Position numbers and translations under genes: made by a program. A stretch of 64,000 bases of DNA from Rhodanobacter sp. MP7CTX1 (GTDB taxonomy: Bacteria; Pseudomonadota; Gammaproteobacteria; Xanthomonadales; Rhodanobacteraceae): positions 124,001-188,000 of the forward strand of contig NZ_JACHCN010000009.1 in NCBI RefSeq assembly GCF_014205795.1, in the 5' to 3' direction. The notes beneath the pieces are model-generated. The model ran no database searches. It had not been told where the DNA came from and saw only the letters and a program-made list of their open reading frames with translations. Positions 8,441-17,016 of this stretch are shown piece by piece (positions within the stretch are counted from its first letter, which is position 1; every line of letters begins with the position of its first letter).

Positions 8441-8818
8441 TCATTCGTAGGACTGTGTGATCAATATCGGATCTGCCCGGCTTGCCGAAACATAGTCGCT
8501 GAAGTACTTCAATACGCGATTGGTTTCCGTATTTGACAAATGAACCACGGTTATCGTGTAGGTCTGCGACGGAATGGCCGTTGCACCCGATTTGCTGCAT
8601 GCATCCAAATGCGGCCGACCGGGCTCAGAAGGGACAGCCATCCATGTCGCTATTCGCTCAGTGCTCGGGCCGCACGTCGGCTCGACGATGGCCCCTATGA
8701 ACGTGATCCGGCCACCTGCTGACGGATCTATCGATCCGCTCGCCGCAGCTGCCCGCGGGATGCACAGCATTCCGACAAGGGCAACACCAACCAACAGCAA
8801 ACAGCTCGACCGCCTCAT
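8441..8818 (-). CDS. Small stand-alone fimbrial-type (pilin-like) protein
   Basis: The product is 125 residues. It has a signal peptide (SSCLLLVGVALVGMLCIPRAAA) and the typical start of a mature type 1 pilin domain, GGRITFIGAIVEPTC, where the glycine, hydrophobic and cysteine pattern is the family's hallmark. A second cysteine follows (DACSKSG). The mature part is only about 100 residues, shorter than a normal pilin (about 150), and it lacks the usual C-terminal ...Y-aromatic strand, ending PILITQSYE. It faces the fimbrial operon on the other strand and has no chaperone of its own. It may be a minor subunit, a termination subunit or a decayed pilin. The start is the ATG directly before the signal peptide. 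Confidence 0.6.
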   Translation of the reverse strand: MRRSSCLLLVGVALVGMLCIPRAAAASGSIDPSAGGRITFIGAIVEPTCGPSTERIATWMAVPSEPGRPHLDACSKSGATAIPSQTYTITVVHLSNTETNRVLKYFSDYVSASRADPILITQSYE

Positions 8819-8940
8819 ACCGCACCTCGCGGTGCCCCATAGCTATTACGGGGTACCCAAGTGCCATCGGCATCATGAATCGAAATCTTTAGAGCAAAAA
8901 TCTGCTCGCACGCCGGTGTGCACAGAAATTGCCAACCGCG

Positions 8941-8959
8941 TCACACTATTCAGGTGTGA
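8941..8959. promoter_or_regulatory. Short inverted repeat in the gap 8819-9071
   Basis: TCACAC (8941-8946) and GTGTGA (8954-8959) form a 6-base inverted repeat separated by 7 bases, about 120 bases upstream of the pilin-like gene at 8818. It could be an operator or a chance palindrome. Nothing else was seen in the 250-base gap. Confidence 0.2.
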
Positions 8960-9071
8960 ACGCCGAGTTTGGCGAGGCGGCCATTACGGCGATGTGAAGC
9001 TGCCGCCCAAGAGTTTATCGGCCCGCGGTGGCTGGCCTGAAGGGGCGTACATAAAGAATTTTGGAGCGGGT

Positions 9072-9818
9072 TCAGCGTGAGGAGATGTACTTCTCGCGCC
9101 GGATCTGGTGCACCGGCAGTCCGAATTCTTTCAGCGCGGCGAACGCGGCATCCACCATGTTCGGGTTACCGCACAGATAGGCGATGTCGCGCTCGGCGCT
9201 GGGCCGAAGTTCGGTCAGCACCGCTTGCACGTGGCCGGCGCGGTCGTTCGGGCGCGGCACCGCACGGGGCTGCCGACTGAGGCAACCGTGGAAGGTGAAG
9301 CCAGGGTGGTCCTTGGCGAACGCCTCGAACTCCTCGCCATACAGCAGCTCGCCTTCGTTGCGTGCGCCGTACAGCAACACCACTTCGCGATCGCCCGCAG
9401 CAAGCAGTTTCTCGATCTGCGGCAACATCGCGCGGTACGGGGTGACGCCGGTGCCAGTGGCGATCAGCAGGTAGCGCGGATGATGGTCGGCTTCCTGCAG
9501 ACAGAAGCGACCGTAGGGGCCGCTGGCGTCGATGGTGCCCCCGTTCCGCAGCTCGCCGAGCAGCTTGGTGGCGGCTCCGCCCTCGACATAACTGACCGCG
9601 ATTTCGATGCGCGTGACCGGCGAGGAACCGTCACCCACCGTCGCTACCGAATAGCTGCGTTTGGTCGCGGTGCCGTCGTCATAGTGGAAGTGCACCTGCA
9701 GGAACTGCCCGGGCTGGAACGCGAGCGGCTGGCCGTCCGCGCGCTCGAAAGCAAGGTGGCGCACGGTGGGGGCAATCATGCTGCTGTCGACGAGACGCAG
9801 CTGGAAGTGGTCGGCCAT
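9072..9818 (-). CDS. fpr: Ferredoxin/flavodoxin-NADP+ reductase
   Basis: A 248-residue FAD and NADPH binding oxidoreductase of the plant-type FNR family. The FAD-binding barrel carries RSYS (residues 54-57) and GPYGRF (100-105). The NADP domain carries TGTGVTPYRA (121-130), YGARNE and, near the C-terminus, YLCGNPNMV. The length matches bacterial Fpr (about 250). It would move electrons between NADPH and ferredoxin or flavodoxin in the cytoplasm. The frame is open to 9959, but the extra 47 codons look non-coding. The ATG at 9818 begins the first beta strand of the FAD barrel (HFQLRLV) and is the natural start. No partner gene lies next to it. The C-terminus KYISSR is close to that of other short-ended proteobacterial FNRs. 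Confidence 0.88.
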   Translation of the reverse strand: MADHFQLRLVDSSMIAPTVRHLAFERADGQPLAFQPGQFLQVHFHYDDGTATKRSYSVATVGDGSSPVTRIEIAVSYVEGGAATKLLGELRNGGTIDASGPYGRFCLQEADHHPRYLLIATGTGVTPYRAMLPQIEKLLAAGDREVVLLYGARNEGELLYGEEFEAFAKDHPGFTFHGCLSRQPRAVPRPNDRAGHVQAVLTELRPSAERDIAYLCGNPNMVDAAFAALKEFGLPVHQIRREKYISSR

Positions 9819-9880
9819 GTAACGGATTCCGGGAAACAGTGAGTGCGCCCCATAGGACCGGGCGGCGGCGTCAAGCCCGC

Positions 9881-9910
9881 TATAATAGGTCGCTACGAGC
9901 CGCCGACCAA
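9881..9910. promoter_or_regulatory. Possible promoter(s) between fpr and the ABC transporter operon
   Basis: TATAAT occurs at 9881-9886 on the plus strand but has no good -35 box 17 bases upstream. On the minus strand, TATTAT (9887-9882) is preceded at exactly 17 bases by TTGGTC (9910-9905), which would serve fpr with a leader of about 57 nt. The two options overlap; which one is used cannot be told. Confidence 0.35.
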
Positions 9911-10002
9911 GCTGCAACGCGCATTCAACCGCCGACTTTACCGGCGCATCGCGTGTCAATGCAGCTGGTTTCCCCTCGGCTTTCCACTACCCGGCGTCAT
10001 CC

Positions 10003-10977
10003 ATGACCTCAACACCCGCACTCGTCGTCGACAACCTGCGCAAAACCTACGGCAACGGCGTCGAAGCCCTGAAGGGCATCAGCCTGACTGTGCAGCCCGG
10101 CGATTTCTTCGCCCTGCTCGGCCCCAACGGAGCCGGCAAATCCACCCTGATCGGCATCCTCTCCTCACTGGTCAACTCCAGCGGCGGCGACGCGGAGATC
10201 TTCGGCGTCTCGGTGAACAAACACCGCAGCGAGGCGATGCGGCTGATCGGACTGGTGCCGCAGGAACTCAATTTCAACCAGTTCGAGAAGTTGTTCGACA
10301 TTTGCGTGAACCAGGCCGGCTTCTACGGCATTCCACGCAAGATCGCGGCCGAACGCGCGGAGAAATACCTGAAGGAACTGCGCCTGTGGGACAAGGCACA
10401 GCATCAGGCGCGCATGCTTTCCGGCGGCATGAAGCGTCGCCTGATGATCGCCCGCGCGATGATGAACGAGCCCAAGCTGCTGATCCTCGACGAGCCCACC
10501 GCGGGCGTCGACATCGAGATCCGTCGCTCGATGTGGCAGTTCGTGAGCGGCATCAACGCGGCCGGCACCACGGTGATCCTCACCACGCATTACCTGGAGG
10601 AAGCGGAGTCGCTGTGCCGCAATATCGCGATCATCGACCACGGCACGATCATCGAGAACACCAGCATGAAGCGCCTGCTGGCGACGCTGGATGTGGAGAC
10701 GTTCGTGCTGGATGTGGCCACCATGCCGGACCAGCTCCCCACCCTGCCCGGCGTCGTCCTGCGCCGCCGCGACGAACACACGCTGGAAGCAGAAATGGCC
10801 CGCTCGCATGACCTCAATTCACTTTTTTCGTCGCTGTCTGCGCACGGCATCATGGTGACCTCGATGCGCAACAAGACCAACCGGCTCGAAGAGCTGTTCG
10901 TGCGGCTCGTCGAGAATGGTCGACAAGAGTCGGGCAGTAACGGCCAGGTTGCCACCGGCAAGGAGCGCGCGGCATGA
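10003..10977 (+). CDS. ABC-2 type transporter, ATP-binding protein
   Basis: The product is 324 residues. The Walker A motif is GPNGAGKST (residues 40-48), the Q-loop VPQELNF, the ABC signature LSGGMKRR, Walker B LLILDEPT and the switch histidine TTHYLEE. The C-terminal part carries the DUF4162-like extension common in ABC-2 exporters (ENTSMKRLLATL). With the permease that overlaps it by ATGA (10974-10977) it forms a two-gene exporter of the YadG/YadH (drug or polysaccharide) type. The substrate is unknown. The ATG at 10003 begins the ATPase fold without extension. Confidence 0.9.
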   Translation: MTSTPALVVDNLRKTYGNGVEALKGISLTVQPGDFFALLGPNGAGKSTLIGILSSLVNSSGGDAEIFGVSVNKHRSEAMRLIGLVPQELNFNQFEKLFDICVNQAGFYGIPRKIAAERAEKYLKELRLWDKAQHQARMLSGGMKRRLMIARAMMNEPKLLILDEPTAGVDIEIRRSMWQFVSGINAAGTTVILTTHYLEEAESLCRNIAIIDHGTIIENTSMKRLLATLDVETFVLDVATMPDQLPTLPGVVLRRRDEHTLEAEMARSHDLNSLFSSLSAHGIMVTSMRNKTNRLEELFVRLVENGRQESGSNGQVATGKERAA

Positions 10978-11753
10978 GCAACTCCGCAACCAATCTCGTC
11001 GCCCTGCACACGATCGCGCGCCGCGAGATCGTACGCATCATGCGCATCTGGACGCAGACGCTGATCCCGCCGGCGATCACGATGACGCTGTATTTCGTGA
11101 TCTTCGGCAAGTTGGTCGGCAGCCGCATCGGTGTGATCGAGGGTGGCTTCACCTACATTCAATACATCGTGCCCGGCCTAGTGATGATGAGCATCATCAC
11201 CAACAGTTACGGCAACATCTCCAGCTCGTTCTTCGGCGCCAAGTTCAGCCGTGCCGTGGAAGAAATGCTGGTGTCACCGATGCCGAACTGGGTGATCCTG
11301 CTCGGTTATGTCTCTGGCGCGGTAGCGCGTGGATTGGTGGTCGGCGCGCTGGTGCTGCTGATCGCGCTGCTGTTCACGTCACTGCATGTAGCGCATCCTT
11401 TGATCACCTTCCTTTCGGTGCTGCTGGGCGCGACGATTTTCTCGCTGGCCGGTTTCGTCAACGCGGTATTCGCGAAAAAGTTCGATGACATCGCCCTGGT
11501 GCCGACCTTCATATTGACCCCGCTGACCTACCTCGGCGGCGTGTTCTATTCGGTGAACATGCTGGGCGAACCGTGGCAATCCATTTCACGGGTCAACCCG
11601 ATTCTGTACATGGTCAATGCGTTCCGCTTCGGCGTGCTCGGCATTAGCGACGTGAACATCGGCGTTGCGTTCGTGGTGATGCTGGCATTCGTGGTTGGCC
11701 TGTCGATCGTGGCGTTGCAGCTGCTCAAGCGCGGCGTCGGCCTGCGCTCCTGA
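10974..11753 (+). CDS. ABC-2 type transporter permease
   Basis: A 259-residue integral membrane protein with six predicted hydrophobic segments (for example LIPPAITMTLYFVIFG, VVGALVLLIALLF, FVVMLAFVVGLSIVAL). It also has the ABC-2 signature near the fifth segment (LTYLGGVFYSVNMLGEPW). It overlaps the upstream ATPase by ATGA and is its membrane partner. The overall form matches YadH of E. coli. Substrate unknown. A long palindrome follows the stop and could end the transcript. Confidence 0.88.
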   Translation: MSNSATNLVALHTIARREIVRIMRIWTQTLIPPAITMTLYFVIFGKLVGSRIGVIEGGFTYIQYIVPGLVMMSIITNSYGNISSSFFGAKFSRAVEEMLVSPMPNWVILLGYVSGAVARGLVVGALVLLIALLFTSLHVAHPLITFLSVLLGATIFSLAGFVNAVFAKKFDDIALVPTFILTPLTYLGGVFYSVNMLGEPWQSISRVNPILYMVNAFRFGVLGISDVNIGVAFVVMLAFVVGLSIVALQLLKRGVGLRS

Positions 11754-11760
11754 CAACCCC

Positions 11761-11835
11761 GTAGGAACGTACCCTGTGCGCGATGGCTCTTCGCCCGTAC
11801 CGCAGGAAGAGCATCGCGCACAGGGTGCGCTCCTA
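11761..11835. repeat. REP-like palindrome, copy 1 (variant)
   Basis: A 75-base inverted repeat: the left arm begins GTAGGAACGTACCCTGTGCG and the right arm ends GCACAGGGTGCGCTCCTAC. The core GCTCTTC/GAAGAGC also pairs. It has the same layout as the copies at 12692 and 14805 (GGAGCG...CGATGCTCTT) but a different inner stem. Such elements are extragenic palindromes usually spread by RAYT transposases. It sits between a permease gene and rluF and may also act as a terminator. Confidence 0.8.
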
Positions 11836-11849
11836 CAGAGAGCATTGAA

Positions 11850-12569
11850 ATGCGCGTCAACAAATACATCAGCGAAGCCGGGCTGTGCTCGCGCCGCGAG
11901 GCGGACGAACTGCTGCTGGCCGGCCGCGTCAGCATCAACGGTGAAGTCGTCACAACCGGCGCCAAGGCGCTGGACGGCGACGAAGTGCGGGTGGACGGCG
12001 AGATCGTGCGCACCCGCACGCTGGCGCCTACGGCGGCGGCGAAGAAGGCCGTCTATATCGCGCTGAACAAGCCAGTCGGGATCACCTGCACCACCGAGAA
12101 AGACGTCGACGGCAACATCATCGATTTCGTCGACCATCCGCAGCGGATTTTTCCGATCGGCCGACTCGACAAGGATTCCGAAGGGCTGATCCTGCTGACC
12201 AGCAACGGCGACATCGTCAACGAGATCCTGCGCTCGGAGAACCATCACGAGAAGGAATACCTGGTCGGCGTGAACAAGGCGGTCACCGACGAATTCCTTG
12301 CCGGCATGGCCAAGGGCGTACGCATCCACAACCAGATGACGAAACCCTGCAAGGTGCGTCGGATCGCGAAGTTCGGCTTCTCGATCGTGCTGACCCAGGG
12401 GCTGAACCGACAGATCCGACTGATGGCCGCGGCGTTCGGCTACCGCGTGACACAGCTACGCCGCGTGCGCATCGACAACGTCCGACTCGCCCACCTGAAA
12501 GTCGGCCAGTGGCGCAACCTCACTGAGGCGGAGTTGAAGGGGCTGCTGCCCCAACGCACGCAGTGGTGA
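11850..12569 (+). CDS. rluF: 23S rRNA pseudouridine synthase RluF
   Basis: A 239-residue RsuA/RluF-family pseudouridine synthase. The N-terminal S4 RNA-binding domain (residues 1-50, NKYISEAGLCSRREADELL) is followed by the catalytic domain. That domain carries the motif FPIGRLDKDSEGL, in which D107 is the expected catalytic aspartate, then KEYLVGV and GLNRQIRLM. The sequence layout (IIDFVDHPQRIFPIGRLDKD, MTKPCKVRR) resembles E. coli RluF, which modifies U2604 of 23S rRNA, more than RluB or RsuA. The exact position is inferred. The start at 11850 opens the S4 domain directly. REP-like palindromes lie on both sides. Confidence 0.87.
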   Translation: MRVNKYISEAGLCSRREADELLLAGRVSINGEVVTTGAKALDGDEVRVDGEIVRTRTLAPTAAAKKAVYIALNKPVGITCTTEKDVDGNIIDFVDHPQRIFPIGRLDKDSEGLILLTSNGDIVNEILRSENHHEKEYLVGVNKAVTDEFLAGMAKGVRIHNQMTKPCKVRRIAKFGFSIVLTQGLNRQIRLMAAAFGYRVTQLRRVRIDNVRLAHLKVGQWRNLTEAELKGLLPQRTQW

Positions 12570-12691
12570 CCGCACAGGTGCCTGCCTGAATGAGCACCCG
12601 GTGCGTTGGTCAACGAAGCGCTTGATGCGGTGCGCTCGATTCTCGAATAGCCACTGGCTCGGCTGTCGCTCGCAGTGGCGCGTTCGCCGTT

Positions 12692-12766
12692 CTTGTGGGA
12701 GCGACTTCAGTCGCGATGCCTTTCCGTACATCCCAAGAGCATCGCGACTGAAGTCGCTCCCACAAG
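12692..12766. repeat. REP-like palindrome, copy 2
   Basis: Left arm CTTGTGGGAGCGACTTCAGT (continuing CGCGATGC) and the exact reverse complement as right arm, ending CTCCCACAAG, with a 19-base spacer. It lies between the convergent genes rluF and tsaD, where it could end transcription from both sides. The same arm sequence returns at 14805-14877. Confidence 0.85.
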
Positions 12767-12785
12767 GGCGGGCTAGAACGGCGCG

Positions 12786-13850
12786 TTAAGCTGCCGGTAG
12801 GCTTTGCAGGTCCCAGCGTGGATAGACCTGCACCGATTCGTCCTGATGTTGGCCGCTGGCCAGCCGGATTGCGCCAGCCAGCGCGATCATCGCGCCGTTG
12901 TCGGTGCAGAAGTCCAGTCGCGGGAAATACACCTTGAAACCATCTTTGGCGGCAGCCGTAGCCAGCTCGCTGCGCAACCGCCGGTTGGCGCCGACGCCGC
13001 CGGCAATGACCAGCCGCTGTGCGCCGCTGGCCTGCAGGGCGCGGCGGCACTTGATGATCAGCGTGTCGACGATCGCCTCCTCGAAGGCGCGGGCGACGTC
13101 GGCGCGGGTCTGATCGCTGCGGTCGCTGGCCTGCCACGCCAGCAGGACCTGGGTCTTCAGGCCGGAGAAGCTGAAATCCAGCCCCGGCCGGTCGGTCATC
13201 GGACGCGAGAAACGGAATGCGCCGGCCCGGCCCTGTTCGGCCAGTTTCGCCAGCGCCGGACCGCCGGGATACGGCAGGCCCATCAGCTTGGCAGTCTTGT
13301 CGAAGGCCTCGCCGGCAGCGTCATCCAGCGTATCGCCCAGGATCGTGTACTCGCCGATCGCCTTGACCTCGACCAGCATGGAATGGCCGCCGGACACCAG
13401 CAGAGCCACGAACGGGGGTTGCGGCGGGTCGTCTTCCAGCAGCGGCGCCAGCAGGTGGCCTTCCATGTGGTGCACCCCGATCGCGGGTACACCCAGGGCC
13501 CAGGCCAGCGCCCGCCCGGCGGAAGCACCCACCAGCAACGCACCGACCAGACCAGGACCGGCGGTATACGCCACCCCACCCAGGTCCTGCACAGTCAGCC
13601 CGGCTTCGGCCAAGGCCTCGCGGATCAACGGCAGCAGTTTGCGCACATGGTCGCGGCTGGCCAGCTCCGGTACCACGCCGCCGTAATCGGCGTGCAGCTT
13701 GATCTGGCTATACAGGGTATGGGACAGCAGCCCGCGACCTGGCGCATCCGGCTCCCAGCGCAACAGCGCCACGCCAGTCTCGTCGCAGGACGTTTCGATG
13801 CCCAGAACGGGCTTGCCAAACATCGGCTTTGAAAATTCTATGTTATCCAC
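12786..13850 (-). CDS. tsaD: tRNA N6-adenosine threonylcarbamoyltransferase TsaD
   Basis: The product is up to 354 residues and belongs to the ASKHA-fold Kae1/Gcp/TsaD family. It transfers threonylcarbamoyl to A37 of ANN-decoding tRNAs together with TsaB, TsaE and TsaC (not in this window). The family marks are [15 protein letters not shown] (residues 15-29), [19 protein letters not shown], the metal-binding HMEGH (128-132), and SGGHSMLV further on, then GVGANRRLR. The annotated start (13850) gives nine residues before a second ATG (13823) that is closer to the usual family start. Neither has a strong ribosome site. It is divergent from rpsU, the common tsaD/rpsU arrangement of proteobacteria, and the rpsU promoter lies within its first codons. 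Confidence 0.95.
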   Translation of the reverse strand: MDNIEFSKPMFGKPVLGIETSCDETGVALLRWEPDAPGRGLLSHTLYSQIKLHADYGGVVPELASRDHVRKLLPLIREALAEAGLTVQDLGGVAYTAGPGLVGALLVGASAGRALAWALGVPAIGVHHMEGHLLAPLLEDDPPQPPFVALLVSGGHSMLVEVKAIGEYTILGDTLDDAAGEAFDKTAKLMGLPYPGGPALAKLAEQGRAGAFRFSRPMTDRPGLDFSFSGLKTQVLLAWQASDRSDQTRADVARAFEEAIVDTLIIKCRRALQASGAQRLVIAGGVGANRRLRSELATAAAKDGFKVYFPRLDFCTDNGAMIALAGAIRLASGQHQDESVQVYPRWDLQSLPAA

Positions 13851-13858
13851 GGTATACT
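13829..13858 (+). promoter_or_regulatory. Sigma-70 promoter of rpsU
   Basis: TTGAAA (13829-13834), an 18-base spacer and TATACT (13853-13858): five of six matches in each box. Transcription would begin near 13865, about 55 nt before the rpsU ATG. The -35 box and spacer overlap the first codons of the divergent tsaD gene. Confidence 0.65.
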
Positions 13859-13918
13859 TCGCGGCTCGCCCTATTCAACAGTCCCGTATCCGCGGGAAGA
13901 CTACCACTCGGAGTTTCC

Positions 13919-14134
13919 ATGCCCAACGTAAAAGTTCGCGAGAACGAGCCGTTCGAGATTGCTCTGCGTCGTTTCAAGCGTACCTGCGAAAAGGCCGGCG
14001 TGCTCGCTGAAACGCGCAAGCGCGAGTTCTACGAAAAGCCGACCCAAGAGCGCAAGCGCAAGCGCGCCGCTGCGGTGAAGCGTCATCTGCGTCGCCTGTC
14101 GCGTGACGTTTCGCGCAAGACCCGTTTGTACTGA
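13919..14134 (+). CDS. rpsU: 30S ribosomal protein S21
   Basis: A 71-residue, very basic protein, the full length of S21. It starts [20 protein letters not shown] and continues with the arginine/lysine-rich helix [14 protein letters not shown]. It binds the 30S subunit near the 3' end of 16S rRNA and aids initiation. The ATG at 13919 has GGAG 6-7 nt upstream; the open frame reaches 13829 but the added codons are promoter and leader. It is the first gene of the macromolecular-synthesis cluster (rpsU, yqeY, dnaG). Confidence 0.97.
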   Translation: MPNVKVRENEPFEIALRRFKRTCEKAGVLAETRKREFYEKPTQERKRKRAAAVKRHLRRLSRDVSRKTRLY

Positions 14135-14247
14135 GTTCCCCGATCCGTCGCCTTTTGGCGGATCTTGCTGCGTCTTGGCGCAGCGTACTTGGGAAACACG
14201 GTCGGCGCGGGTTCTCGCAGCCACCGCATGCACTTTAGATCGATCTG

Positions 14248-14289
14248 GCCGGTGTTGTCCCCTTCGGGCAACGCCGGCTTTGTCGTTTC
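14248..14289 (+). terminator. Probable Rho-independent terminator or attenuator after rpsU
   Basis: GCCGGTGTTGTCCC and GGGCAACGCCGGC (14248-14278) form a stem of about 12 pairs with one G-U, one bulged base and a CTTC loop. A T-rich tract follows (CTTTGTCGTTT). It lies between rpsU and yqeY, where partial termination is known to give more S21 than primase in related clusters. Confidence 0.6.
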
Positions 14290-14328
14290 CGTAGAATGGC
14301 TTTTCTTGCCCCCTCAGAGGCTCCCCGC

Positions 14329-14775
14329 ATGACACTCAAGCAGCAGCTCACCGAAGACATGAAAAACGCCATGCGCGGCGGCGACAAGCACCGGCTGGGG
14401 GTGATCCGGCTGATGCTGGCGGCGATCAAGCAGCGCGAAGTGGACGAGCGAATCGAACTCGATGACGTGCAGGTGCTGGCCACGCTGGAAAAGATGCTCA
14501 AGCAGCGGCGCGACTCGGTCAGCCAGTTCGATGCCGCCAAGCGCGAGGATCTGTCTGCGATCGAACGCGCCGAGATGGTGGTGATCGAGACCTATTTGCC
14601 GACCAAGCTGAACGACGCGGAGATCGACGCGCTGGTTGACGCGGCGATCAACGACACCGGCGCCAGCTCGGCTCGCGACATGGGCAAGGTAGTGGCTGCC
14701 GTCAAGGAAAAGGCCGCCGGCCGCGCCGACATGGCCGTCGTGTCCGGCAAGATCAAGGCGCGCCTGGCGGGCTGA
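14329..14775 (+). CDS. GatB/YqeY domain protein
   Basis: A 148-residue YqeY-family protein: MTLKQQLTEDMKNAMRGGDK at the start, the helical segment RLGVIRLMLAAIKQREVDER, and ETYLPTKLNDAEIDALV in the middle. The family resembles the C-terminal tRNA-binding domain of GatB and is linked to tRNA-dependent amidation, but the free-standing form has no firm function. It sits between rpsU and dnaG as in many gammaproteobacteria. The start at 14329 matches the family; eleven codons of open frame upstream are not part of it. Confidence 0.9.
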   Translation: MTLKQQLTEDMKNAMRGGDKHRLGVIRLMLAAIKQREVDERIELDDVQVLATLEKMLKQRRDSVSQFDAAKREDLSAIERAEMVVIETYLPTKLNDAEIDALVDAAINDTGASSARDMGKVVAAVKEKAAGRADMAVVSGKIKARLAG

Positions 14776-14804
14776 AGCCGCGCAAGCCCCTGTGCGCGAA
14801 AGCT

Positions 14805-14877
14805 CTTGTGGGAGCGACTTCAGTCGCGATGCTCTTGCTGCCGGCCCAGAGCATCGCGACTGAAGTCGCTCCCACAA
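14805..14877. repeat. REP-like palindrome, copy 3
   Basis: TTGTGGGAGCGACTTCAGTC (continuing GCGATGCTCTTG) and its reverse complement ending GCTCCCACAA, with a short GC-rich spacer. The arms are identical to copy 2 over about 27 bases. It lies 30 bases after yqeY inside the rpsU-dnaG cluster. Confidence 0.85.
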
Positions 14878-14995
14878 AAGCCGCACCCCCTTGGCCAGCC
14901 CAGGACTCATGCATTCCCTTCACGGCGCTGCCCCAAGAATGCCGCCTTCGAACTGGGCGGCCGCTGCGGCCGTCATCCACCAACAGGGGAATTCC

Positions 14996-15166
14996 ATGCT
15001 GAAGTGGGCCATCATTTTCGCCATCATCTCGCTGGTCACTGGCCTGCTCGGTTTCCGGGGTGTATCCGGTGTCACCGGCACCATTGCCAAGGTGTTGTTT
15101 GCGATCTTCCTGATTCTGTTCCTGCTTGCGCTGCTGGCGGTGATAGGTGTGTTCCATATCCTGTAG
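14996..15166 (+). CDS. Small DUF1328-type inner-membrane protein (YtjA-like)
   Basis: A 56-residue protein that is almost entirely hydrophobic, with two membrane segments (WAIIFAIISLVTGLLGFRG and KVLFAIFLILFLLALLAVIG) joined by a short glycine-rich turn (VSGVTGTIA). This is the form of the DUF1328/YtjA family, whose function is unknown. The ATG at 14996 has an AGGGGAA ribosome site 5-6 nt upstream, which settles the start; the longer open frame (from 14891) is not used. It stands between yqeY and dnaG, an unusual extra member of this cluster. Confidence 0.8.
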   Translation: MLKWAIIFAIISLVTGLLGFRGVSGVTGTIAKVLFAIFLILFLLALLAVIGVFHIL

Positions 15167-15197
15167 CCGCGCCTGCGTCCGGTAGACTAGGCCGCTT

Positions 15198-16928
15198 ATG
15201 CGCGGCCTGATTCCCGACAGTTTCATCGATGAACTGCTCGCTCGCGTCGACATTGTCGACGTGATCGAGCGGCGCGTGCCGTTGAAGAAGGCGGGACGCG
15301 AGTGGACGGCGTGCTGCCCGTTCCACAACGAGCGCACCCCCTCATTCTATGTAAGCCCGGCGAAGCAGTTCTTCCACTGCTTCGGCTGCGGCGCGCACGG
15401 TAGCGCGGTGAAGTTCCTGATGGACTACGAGCGACTGGAGTTTCCCGACGCGGTCGAGGAACTGGCGCAGACGGTCGGCCTGAAGGTGCCCCGTGAAGGT
15501 GGCCGCGAGGCCGCGCCGCGCGAGGACAAGACCGACCTGTACACGCTGCTCGATGCTGCCGCCAGCTGGTACGAGGGCGAACTCCCGCGCAATGCCGAAG
15601 CTCAGGCGTATTGCCGCAAGCGCGGGCTGGATGCGGAAACCATTGCGAAGTTTCGCATCGGCTGGGCACCGGCTGGCTACGACGGCGTGATCAAGTCGCT
15701 CGGCAACAGCGAGCGGCGCATGCAGCTGCTGAACGAAGCAGGCATGGTTGCCAGCAGTGAACGCGGCAGCAAGTACGACCGTTTCCGCGAGCGGCTGATG
15801 TTTCCGATCCTCGACCGCCGCGGCCGGGTGATCGCATTCGGCGGTCGCGTGCTGCAAGCCGACCAGGCGCCGAAATATCTCAACTCACCCGAGACGCCAC
15901 TCTTCCACAAAGGCCGCGAGCTGTTCGCGCTATGGCAGGTGAAGCAGGCCAACGCGAACCTGACTCGGATCATGGTGGTCGAGGGCTACATGGACGTGAT
16001 TGCGCTGCACCAGGCCGGCCTGCCGATCGCGGTGGCGACGCTGGGCACCGCGACCACGCCGGAACACACCGAGGTGTTGTTCCGCGCTGCGCCGGACGTG
16101 GTGTTCTGCTTTGACGGTGACCGCGCCGGTCGAGCCGCCGCGTGGAAAGCGTTGGAGTCGGCGCTGCCGCGGTTGCGCGATGGCCGCCAGGCGTATTTCC
16201 TGTTCCTGCCCGATGGTGAGGATCCGGATTCATTGGTGCGCAAAGAGGGCAAGGAAGGCTTCGAGAAGCGCATCAAGGAGGCCATGCCGCTGTCGGACTA
16301 CTTTTTCGGCGAGCTGTCGCATGACGTCGAGATGGGCAGCCTGGACGGCCGCGCCCGCCTTGCGGAACGCGCCCGCCCGCTGATCGCAAAACTGCCCGAC
16401 GGCGCATTCCGCGACCTTATGGCGCAGGAACTGGAAAAACGCAGTGGCGCCCGCGCGCATGCCACGCCCTCCGCGCAGCGTGCCATCGAGCGACCGATGG
16501 CCGTGCAGCGCAGTCTGGTGCGCAGCGCGATCTCGCTACTTCTGGCGCAGCCTGGAGTGGCCGATCAGGTGGAAAAGCCCTACCGCTTCCTGCGCCTGGA
16601 CAAGCCCGGTGTGGAGCTGCTCGCCGAACTGATTGACCTGGCCCGCTCCCGCCCCGGTATCAACTCCGCCATGCTGGTGGAGCATTTTGCCGAACGGCCG
16701 GAATACCCGTCACTCCAGAAATTGATGGCGGCGATGTCGGTGGGTGAACCCGAGGCGCAGCGTGCCGAGTTCTTCGATGCGCTCATTCGGATGGACGACC
16801 AGGCCACTACCCAGCGCCGCGATGCGCTGACCGCGAAGAGCCGCGAAGGCTCGCTGGACAGCGCCGAAAAGACCGAGCTGCGTGAGCTGCTGGCGGCGCG
16901 TGGCAAGCCGCAGGTGACGTCTACCTGA
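15198..16928 (+). CDS. dnaG: DNA primase DnaG
   Basis: A 576-residue primase, a normal length. The N-terminal CHC2 zinc finger has C40-x2-H43-x17-C61-x2-C64. The catalytic core has the TOPRIM motifs VVEGYMD (E262, D266) and FDGDRAG (D306, D308). The C-terminal helicase-binding region runs from about residue 430 to the end. It makes RNA primers for the replication fork. It starts 31 bases after the small membrane gene. In most proteobacteria rpoD follows dnaG, but here the next gene is dedA. Confidence 0.96.
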   Translation: MRGLIPDSFIDELLARVDIVDVIERRVPLKKAGREWTACCPFHNERTPSFYVSPAKQFFHCFGCGAHGSAVKFLMDYERLEFPDAVEELAQTVGLKVPREGGREAAPREDKTDLYTLLDAAASWYEGELPRNAEAQAYCRKRGLDAETIAKFRIGWAPAGYDGVIKSLGNSERRMQLLNEAGMVASSERGSKYDRFRERLMFPILDRRGRVIAFGGRVLQADQAPKYLNSPETPLFHKGRELFALWQVKQANANLTRIMVVEGYMDVIALHQAGLPIAVATLGTATTPEHTEVLFRAAPDVVFCFDGDRAGRAAAWKALESALPRLRDGRQAYFLFLPDGEDPDSLVRKEGKEGFEKRIKEAMPLSDYFFGELSHDVEMGSLDGRARLAERARPLIAKLPDGAFRDLMAQELEKRSGARAHATPSAQRAIERPMAVQRSLVRSAISLLLAQPGVADQVEKPYRFLRLDKPGVELLAELIDLARSRPGINSAMLVEHFAERPEYPSLQKLMAAMSVGEPEAQRAEFFDALIRMDDQATTQRRDALTAKSREGSLDSAEKTELRELLAARGKPQVTST

Positions 16929-17016
16929 ATGCCGACGTTTTACAGCCCATCGATCGACTCTGCCGTCTCATGCAAAATCGCAACCCTTCAACGACAACTC
17001 GACTGTGGGATCATGT

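Noticed and set aside
11761..14877. CRISPR-like array
   Set aside because: The repeats are three separate long palindromes kilobases apart without regular spacers; no cas gene was seen.
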